A stretch of DNA of 6,521 bases, taken from the NCBI GenBank assembly GCA_031263665.1, contig JAISFJ010000098.1:1-6521 (forward strand). The letters are read 5' to 3'. Shown here piece by piece: positions 1 through 6,521 of this stretch; position 1 is the stretch's first letter; the number at the start of each line of letters is the position of its first letter. The notes beneath the pieces were generated by a model. That model was not told the origin of the DNA, searched no databases, and was given only the letters and a program-made list of their open reading frames with translations. A program made the translations under genes and the position numbers. This DNA comes from Coriobacteriales bacterium. Lineage in GTDB: Bacteria > Actinomycetota > Coriobacteriia > Coriobacteriales > UBA8131.

Positions 1-2153
<2,153 letters not shown>

Positions 2154-2161
2154 GGCACTTT

Positions 2162-2203
2162 AACCCCCCGTCGATTGCGACACCAATCAACCCCCGTCGA
2201 TTG
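2162..2203 (-). repeat. Two direct copies of a 15-16 base repeat in the kinase leader
   Basis: The plus strand reads AACCCCCCGTCGATTG at 2162-2177 and AACCCCCGTCGATTG at 2189-2203, one C shorter, 27 bases apart start to start. In the direction of the kinase gene this is CAATCGACGGGGG(G)TT twice. The spacing puts the copies two to three helical turns apart, as expected for a dimeric regulator binding direct repeats. A weak -10-like TATATC (2203-2208, minus strand) overlaps the distal copy, but no good -35 was found. Possible roles are an operator for a response regulator or a structured leader. No function is known from the sequence alone. Confidence 0.6.
2164..2169 (-). promoter_or_regulatory. 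G-run ribosome-binding site of the sensor kinase
   Basis: On the minus strand six G residues end 10 bases before the GTG start at 2153. This is the only Shine-Dalgarno-like stretch near that start. It is unusual because it is the end of one copy of the direct repeat found here, so anything binding the repeat (protein or RNA) could also affect translation. That last point is inference. Confidence 0.5.
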
Positions 2204-2281
2204 ATATACAACCCATGGTACCTTTTGCACCGAAACTCAGCAAGTCTAACGTGACAAAGAGCGTCCCCACTCGGCCCCACA

Positions 2282-2340
2282 ACTTAGGGACTGTGAAATA
2301 ATAATCTTTTGCAAAGATTATTATTTCACAGTCCCTTAGT
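2282..2340. repeat. Perfect 24-bp inverted repeat with 3-base loop (strong hairpin) at the antiporter 3' end
   Basis: Arms 2286-2309 and 2313-2336 are exact reverse complements, with loop TGC at 2310-2312. After one T-T mismatch the pairing continues for three more base pairs (2282-2284 with 2338-2340). The outer part is GGGACTGTG, while the inner part is very A+T-rich. The TAA stop of the antiporter (2336-2338, minus strand) lies in the base of the stem, so the mRNA hairpin begins at the stop codon. No U-run follows on either strand, so it is not a standard intrinsic terminator. It may stabilise or end the antiporter mRNA, be an RNase III site, or be a small mobile palindrome. Confidence 0.85.
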
Positions 2341-3934
2341 CCCATGTAATCAGGGTGACGGTGTCGCCGGGGTGTATTTTGGTCCAGCCTTTGGGGGTTA
2401 CTGATGAGCCGTCCTCTTTTGTCACGTTTGCGACGAGTGTGTTGTCGGGCAGACTCAAGTCTTTAACGAGCGTATCCGCCCAATCGTCGCCTTTTGCGAC
2501 CAGTACCTGGGTGATTTGTGCGCCGTCCTCGTCGTTATAGGAGTCCCCGGTCATAACAAGGATGTCGTTGGGCATGATGACGGTGTCGCCCTTAGGCGCG
2601 ATGGTCTGCTCGCCGCGCTTGATGAGCACGATGAGGCTTTCCTGCCCAATTTCCAAATCGCGCAGGGCGGTTCCTATCCAGATGTGCTCGGGGTGCATCT
2701 TCATTTTGAGGAAGGCGCGCTCAGATGACTCCTGAAAATCCGTAAACGACTTCATGACGTCCGATTCGGTGTCTATCATATCGAGTCGCCGCGCCACCTG
2801 TTCCAGCAGGGTTCCCTGGAGCGTTATGGAGAAAAACGCGGTGAGCACGACGATTGAAAACAGGTCGCTTTCGAGCGCGACGCCACTTGTTGTGGCGAGT
2901 ACGGCAAAGACGAGGGAGGCGGCTCCGCGCAGACCGACCCAGGAGATGAGCAGGCATTGTCGTACCGGAGAACCCCTCAGTCGGAAGATGAGAAAAACCG
3001 CGAGAGGGCGCGCGATGAGCAGCAAAAACAGCGTGAGTCCAATGGCGGGCAGGATGGCCGGTATGAGATTTATGGGAACCACGAGCAGCCCCAAGACGAA
3101 GAAAATCATGATTTGGCCAAACCAGTCGACACTGTCGAAGAAATGGGCCATTTTTACCTTGTTGGGAATGGCTGAGTTGCCTAAGATGATGCCGCATAAA
3201 AACGCAGCCAAATACCCGTTGCCTCCAAGGATTTGCGAGAGCGCGAACGTGAGTATCGCTATGGCGAACACAAAAACGAGGTCCATGCCGTCGGCAAAGT
3301 AGCGCGAAAAGCGCATGATGAGCGGGATGGCGAGCAGAGCTATCCCCACGCCGATAGCGACACCAAAGATGAGCTGCTTGGCGATGAGCAGGGGGACCTC
3401 AAGCAGCGGCCCTCCTTTCATGATGAGAAGCGCTACCAGGGTGAGCAGGTAGGCGGTTGGGTCGTTGCTGCCGTTTTCTATTTCAAGAACGCTGACGGTA
3501 TTGTGTTTGAGGTTCATCTTCTTGGTGCGCAGGATGGAAAATACCGAGGCGGCATCCGTACAACTGATGATGGCTCCGAGCAGGAAACTCTCCATCCAAC
3601 CTAAAGTGATAATAAAATGAGCAAATAAAGTGACTGCCAGGGCGGTGATACATACGCCAACCGAGGCGAGCAGCCCCGCTTTTATCGCTACGGGGCGAGC
3701 GGTTTTCCAATTGGTGCCAAAACCCCCGTAAAACATGACAAAAATGAGCGCCACCTCGCCGATATTTTCGGCAATATGGGGGTCGATGAGTTTTTGCTCG
3801 ATAGGCAAAGCCCCCGCGATAGCGCCGAGCACTAAAAAGATGATGAGAGCGGGCATCCCAAAGCGGTGGATGAACTGCCCGGATGATATGCAGATGAGTA
3901 CGATAAGCGACCCAATGGTAAGAGCGGTAATCAT
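2336..3934 (-). CDS. K+/H+ antiporter, CPA1 family, CvrA/NhaP2-like, with tandem RCK_C tail
   Basis: A 532-residue inner-membrane cation/proton exchanger, probably exporting K+ (or Na+) in exchange for H+ to control ion content and cytoplasmic pH. Residues 1-380 hold about 12-13 hydrophobic segments. Family motifs are visible: CTDAASVFSIL (T126, D127), LEIENGSNDP (N157-D158, the ion-site pair typical of electroneutral CPA1 exchangers) and SWVGLRGAASLVFA (R336). These match my memory of E. coli CvrA (GSTDAAAVFSLL, LEIESGSNDP, SWVGLRGA). The tail has an RCK_C/TrkA_C-like domain at about 412-466 and a second, similar stretch at about 485-532 instead of the longer CvrA tail. The ATG at 3934 has a strong GGAGGT site six bases upstream and gives a hydrophobic N-terminus at once. 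It is transcribed away from the ECF genes and stops inside a hairpin. K+ rather than Na+ is inferred from family and tail. Confidence 0.9.
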   Translation of the reverse strand: MITALTIGSLIVLICISSGQFIHRFGMPALIIFLVLGAIAGALPIEQKLIDPHIAENIGEVALIFVMFYGGFGTNWKTARPVAIKAGLLASVGVCITALAVTLFAHFIITLGWMESFLLGAIISCTDAASVFSILRTKKMNLKHNTVSVLEIENGSNDPTAYLLTLVALLIMKGGPLLEVPLLIAKQLIFGVAIGVGIALLAIPLIMRFSRYFADGMDLVFVFAIAILTFALSQILGGNGYLAAFLCGIILGNSAIPNKVKMAHFFDSVDWFGQIMIFFVLGLLVVPINLIPAILPAIGLTLFLLLIARPLAVFLIFRLRGSPVRQCLLISWVGLRGAASLVFAVLATTSGVALESDLFSIVVLTAFFSITLQGTLLEQVARRLDMIDTESDVMKSFTDFQESSERAFLKMKMHPEHIWIGTALRDLEIGQESLIVLIKRGEQTIAPKGDTVIMPNDILVMTGDSYNDEDGAQITQVLVAKGDDWADTLVKDLSLPDNTLVANVTKEDGSSVTPKGWTKIHPGDTVTLITWD

Positions 3935-3940
3935 GCGGAC

Positions 3941-3946
3941 ACCTCC
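3941..3946 (-). promoter_or_regulatory. Strong Shine-Dalgarno site of the antiporter gene
   Basis: The minus strand reads GGAGGT with six bases between it and the ATG at 3934. This is a near-ideal match to the anti-Shine-Dalgarno sequence and fixes the antiporter start. Confidence 0.8.
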
Positions 3947-3965
3947 AAGAGAATCCAGGTTGTAC

Positions 3966-3995
3966 GATACACGTCGTCTCGACTCGCGCTATAAT
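3966..3995 (+). promoter_or_regulatory. Putative sigma-70-type promoter of the ECF transporter genes
   Basis: A perfect -10 box TATAAT lies at 3990-3995. The best -35 candidate is GATACA at 3966-3971 with an 18-base spacer, a weak match to TTGACA, so an activator may help. Transcription would begin near 4002, giving a leader of about 34 bases before the ATG at 4036. The site lies in the 101-bp gap between divergent genes, so the antiporter promoter must be in or near the same gap. I found no convincing minus-strand promoter there. Confidence 0.5.
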
Positions 3996-4035
3996 GCTTC
4001 TGGGGGAAGTCCATTGTAACCGATACCGGGCACGA

Positions 4036-5511
4036 ATGCTTTCTTTTGAACAGGTCTCATATCGCTATCAGGACGTTGCCGATGCTGCCCTTGCTAACGT
4101 GACGTTTTCTGTGGCACCCGGAGAACACGTGGTGCTGCTGGGAAGCAACGGCTCGGGCAAGTCGACACTCGCGCGCCTGGCGAATGGGCTTTTGCTGCCC
4201 GACAAGGGCAGTGTTCGGATAAACGGGCTTTCAACCAGCGCAAAAGAAACGATACGAACGTTGCGTTCGCAGGTGGGGCTTATCGCCCAGGACCCCGACA
4301 ACCAAATCGTCAGCACCACGGTACTCGATGAAGTCGCTTTTGGACCCGAGAATCTTGGGCTCAAACGTGAAGAGATTATCGAACGCGTAAACGCCGCGCT
4401 GCAAACACTCGGACTTACCGGCTTTGAAGAACGCGACCCCAACGCACTGAGTGGGGGAGAAAAGCAGCGGCTCATCATCGCGAGCATACTCGCCATGAAT
4501 CCGGCCTATCTCGTGTTGGATGAACCGACCTCCATGCTCGACCAAAAAGGGCGTATCGAGGTTCGTGATGCCATCAGGCAACTTAACGCCCGTGGCCACG
4601 GGATAGTGCACATCACGCATGACCTCAGTTTTGCCCGCGAGGCGGACAGGGCTCTTGTGCTCCAGGAGGGCCGTCTCGTGTTTGCCGGGCGCCCCGATGC
4701 GCTCCTTGCTAACGAGGCGCTGCTTGTGGCCTATGGCCTCAAAGCTCCCTGGGACACCCAACTGATGACGGAGCCCGCAGACGACCACCTGATGAAAACC
4801 CTGCGTCCCGCAACCGCTCCCAAACGCCGAAAAGAGCGCGGGGGCAGCTTTCCTTCTCTGTGTCTTAGCGACGTCCGCTTTAATTACAACGCGGGCGCCG
4901 AAAACGAGCGCGAGGTGCTCAAAGGGGTGAGCTTTACGATTGCCCCGGGCAGTTTTACGCTGATTACCGGCGACTCCGGCTCGGGAAAATCAACGCTGTT
5001 GCGCGTACTCTCGGGACTGCTCGAACCTTCGTCTGGCGCGGTGACCTTCTCTAACGGAGACCGCGTGTTTCCCAGCGCCGTGGGCATTGTTTTTCAGCAT
5101 CCGGAATCTCAACTTTTTGCTCAGACCGTGGAAGATGAAATCGCCTTCGGCCCCAGCAATCTTGGGCTGCTTCCCAATAAAGAGGCGCGCGCCGATGTTG
5201 TCCGCGAGGCTTTAGGGGCCGTGGGGCTCGACCCGAAGATGTTTTTTCATCGCTCGCCGTTTTCCCTTTCGGGAGGGGAGATGCGAAGGGTTGCCATCGC
5301 GAGCATATTGGCGACGCGTCCGCCCTTTTTGCTGCTCGATGAACCGACAGCCGGCCTCGATGCCAAAGGGCGGGCGTTTATCCACACCTTCATCGAGCGC
5401 CTCATCACAGCGACGGCAGGAGTTGTCGTGGTCTCACATGATGTGGAGGAATTCAGGTTGCACGCCCAGACTCACCTCAAACTTCAAGGTGGTCAGCTAT
5501 GGCGCTTGTAG
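4036..5511 (+). CDS. Energy-coupling factor transporter ATPase, fused EcfA-EcfA (CbiO-like tandem ABC protein)
   Basis: One 491-residue protein carries both ATP-binding subunits of an ECF importer and would power vitamin or metal uptake with EcfT and an S component. Domain 1 (about 1-240): Walker A GSNGSGKST (36-44), Q-loop Q85, signature LSGGEKQR (138-145), Walker B YLVLDEP with E163, switch H195. Domain 2 (about 272-491): Walker A GDSGSGKST (312-320), Q-loop near Q354, LSGGEMRR (411-418), FLLLDEP with E436, switch H468. Both have the Ecf/CbiO-type stretches VLDEVAFGPENLGL and VEDEIAFGPSNLGL. A polar, basic linker (about 242-271) joins them. Both ATP sites look complete. An in-frame ATG at 3994 lies inside the TATAAT box and lacks a ribosome site; starting at 4036 gives the normal ABC N-terminus MLSFEQVSYRY. 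The site before 4036 is weak too. The substrate cannot be read from this gene. Confidence 0.93.
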   Translation: MLSFEQVSYRYQDVADAALANVTFSVAPGEHVVLLGSNGSGKSTLARLANGLLLPDKGSVRINGLSTSAKETIRTLRSQVGLIAQDPDNQIVSTTVLDEVAFGPENLGLKREEIIERVNAALQTLGLTGFEERDPNALSGGEKQRLIIASILAMNPAYLVLDEPTSMLDQKGRIEVRDAIRQLNARGHGIVHITHDLSFAREADRALVLQEGRLVFAGRPDALLANEALLVAYGLKAPWDTQLMTEPADDHLMKTLRPATAPKRRKERGGSFPSLCLSDVRFNYNAGAENEREVLKGVSFTIAPGSFTLITGDSGSGKSTLLRVLSGLLEPSSGAVTFSNGDRVFPSAVGIVFQHPESQLFAQTVEDEIAFGPSNLGLLPNKEARADVVREALGAVGLDPKMFFHRSPFSLSGGEMRRVAIASILATRPPFLLLDEPTAGLDAKGRAFIHTFIERLITATAGVVVVSHDVEEFRLHAQTHLKLQGGQLWRL

Positions 5512-6341
5512 TCCCCTTTGGGCAATATGTTCCTGGCAATAGCATCGTGCATCGGCTCGATGCGCGTATGAAGTTGCTGCTCGTTGTCGCCTACGTCTTT
5601 GCCCTGTTCATGGTTGACGGCTGGCTTGGCCTTTTGCTGTGCGCGGCGGTGTTTGTTGGCCTTTATCTGCTTTCCGGCGTTCCCTTTAAGCTGGCATTTC
5701 GTGGGCTCAAGCCGCTTATCATTCTGCTCATTTTTACCTTTTTGGCAAATATGCTCACCTTTGATGCCTCCCCGCTCGGTGAGTCACCGCCCGCGGAATG
5801 GACAGGGCCTTTCGCCTTACCCGAAAGCATCGCTTTGGCTGGTGGTTTTGGCATCAAGCCACTGGGCGCCTTGCGTGGCCTCTATTTCGCTTTTCGTATC
5901 ATGCTGCTCGTGAGTCTTACCTCTCTGCTCACCTACACCACCTCGGTTGTTTCGCTCAGCGATGGATTTGTTTCTATCCTGCGTCCGCTCGCGCGGCTCA
6001 AAGTCCCCACCGAAGATATTGCGACCATGTTTTCCATCGCGTTGCGCTTTATTCCGGTCACCGCCGAAGAAGCCGAAAAAATTATGATTGCCCAAAGCGC
6101 TCGCGGCGCGGTTTTTAACAAGGGCGGGCTCATCAAACGAACAAAGGCGTGGTTGCCGGTGATAATTCCCCTGTTCGTGAGCCTGTTTCGACGAGCCGAT
6201 GAACTCGCCTGTGCCATGGAGACACGCTGTTACGTCGGACAAGGCAGAACGCATCTCAGGGTTACTGAGATGGCTGAGACTGATTTTGTCATCGGAGGTA
6301 TCGGCGCCCTGGCGCTCATTTTGCTCGGCATCCTCTTGTAA
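5499..6341 (+). CDS. ecfT: Energy-coupling factor transporter transmembrane protein EcfT (CbiQ family)
   Basis: The 280-residue membrane scaffold that links the EcfA ATPases to a substrate-binding S component. The N-terminus FGQYVPGNSIVHRLDARMKLL matches the family pattern (GxYxPGxSxxHRLDPRxKLL). Hydrophobic segments lie near 26-39, 42-59, 68-88, 124-147, 216-230 and 264-280. The cytoplasmic coupling helices carry AQSARGA (ARG at 201-203) and AMETRCY (242-244), the second differing from the usual Ala-Arg-Gly. A longer polar loop at about 89-118 separates the third and fourth hydrophobic segments. The start overlaps the ATPase gene by 13 bases with AAGGTGG upstream, so translation is probably coupled, matching the fixed complex ratio. 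No S-component gene follows within the window. Confidence 0.93.
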   Translation: MALVVPFGQYVPGNSIVHRLDARMKLLLVVAYVFALFMVDGWLGLLLCAAVFVGLYLLSGVPFKLAFRGLKPLIILLIFTFLANMLTFDASPLGESPPAEWTGPFALPESIALAGGFGIKPLGALRGLYFAFRIMLLVSLTSLLTYTTSVVSLSDGFVSILRPLARLKVPTEDIATMFSIALRFIPVTAEEAEKIMIAQSARGAVFNKGGLIKRTKAWLPVIIPLFVSLFRRADELACAMETRCYVGQGRTHLRVTEMAETDFVIGGIGALALILLGILL

Positions 6342-6359
6342 CAAATACAGGGGCGTGAC

Positions 6360-6503
6360 GGGACGGCGAGGGCAAGTGGGACAGAGGGGGGACGGGAGTG
6401 GGACGGAGCAGAGCGGGACGTCGAGGACGCCGTCCCCTACGGATGTGGCAGGGCCATGGCAGTGGACGTGGGACAGAGGGGGACGGGGGCAAGTGTCCCA
6501 CTT
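6360..6503. repeat. GGGAC-rich repeat tract after ecfT, with direct and inverted copies
   Basis: This non-coding stretch has seven GGGAC and two GTCCC words. GTGGGACAGAGGGGG occurs at 6376-6390 and again at 6468-6482, each followed by (G)ACGGG. AAGTGGGACA (6374-6383) has an exact reverse complement TGTCCCACTT at 6494-6503; the nearer copy GTGGGACA (6468-6475) can pair with TGTCCCAC (6494-6501) over an 18-base loop. A smaller stem pairs GGGACG (6415-6420) with CGTCCC (6431-6436). It may be an interspersed repeat, possibly also working as a transcript 3' end. No reading frame here looks like a gene, and 6504-6521 holds nothing recognisable. Confidence 0.65.
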
Positions 6504-6521
6504 TGGAAGAAGAGTTCATTG

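Noticed and set aside
2282..2340. Standard Rho-independent terminator
   Set aside because: The stem is strong, but no T-run follows on either strand and the core is A+T-rich, so I list it as an inverted repeat rather than a terminator.
2754..3302. Plus-strand 182-codon open frame inside the antiporter
   Set aside because: The minus strand here encodes the SWVGLRGA motif and membrane helices of the antiporter. The plus frame is Ser/Arg/Lys-rich without any domain pattern.
2154..4035. Antiporter and kinase as one operon or ion-sensing system
   Set aside because: They share direction, but the 182-bp gap holds a strong hairpin and a separate leader, and the kinase sensor domain gives no hint of an ion ligand.
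5817..6344. Minus-strand 175-codon open frame opposite ecfT
   Set aside because: The plus strand carries EcfT with conserved N-terminal and coupling motifs; the antisense frame has none.
6360..6503. CRISPR array
   Set aside because: The repeated units are short, imperfect and irregularly spaced, with no uniform spacers and no cas genes in view.
6316..6519. Minus-strand 67-codon frame over the right-hand repeat tract
   Set aside because: It overlaps the ecfT end and translates the GGGAC repeats into Pro/Arg-rich low-complexity sequence.

Overview
The window holds four protein-coding genes and three short intergenic regions. Coding is dense and moderately G+C-rich. The mix (a hybrid sensor kinase with a Cache-type sensor, a fused double-ATPase of an ECF vitamin or metal transporter, a CPA1 antiporter) together with intergenic GGGAC/GTCCC-rich repeats suggests an anaerobic actinobacterium of the Coriobacteriia. 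That placement is an inference from gene style and repeats. No taxonomic marker gene is present.

Layout. Positions 3-2153 (minus strand) encode a large membrane-bound hybrid histidine kinase. Its C-terminal receiver domain is cut off by the left edge; the gene has a GTG start. Positions 2154-2335 are an intergenic region with two copies of a CAATCGACGGGGG-type direct repeat just upstream of the kinase, and a perfect 24-bp inverted repeat that starts inside the stop codon of the next gene. Positions 2336-3934 (minus strand) encode a K+/H+ antiporter of the CvrA/NhaP2 type, whose cytoplasmic tail seems to carry two RCK_C (TrkA_C) domains in tandem. Positions 3935-4035 form a divergent promoter region with a perfect TATAAT box on the plus strand. 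Positions 4036-5511 (plus strand) encode a fused EcfA-EcfA ATPase. Positions 5499-6341 (plus strand) encode EcfT and overlap the ATPase gene by 13 bases. Positions 6342-6521 are non-coding DNA rich in GGGAC repeats.

How they fit. The two ECF genes form one translationally coupled unit that supplies the whole energising module (both ATPase sites plus the T component) of an energy-coupling-factor importer. No substrate-binding S component is visible, so this looks like a shared (group II) module serving S proteins encoded elsewhere. The antiporter and the kinase point the same way but are separated by 182 bp holding a strong hairpin and a repeat-bearing leader, so they are probably separate transcription units. 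I see no clearly new multi-gene system. The points most worth a second look are the tandem RCK_C tail, the long perfect hairpin, the direct repeats overlapping the kinase ribosome-binding site, and the GGGAC repeat tract.
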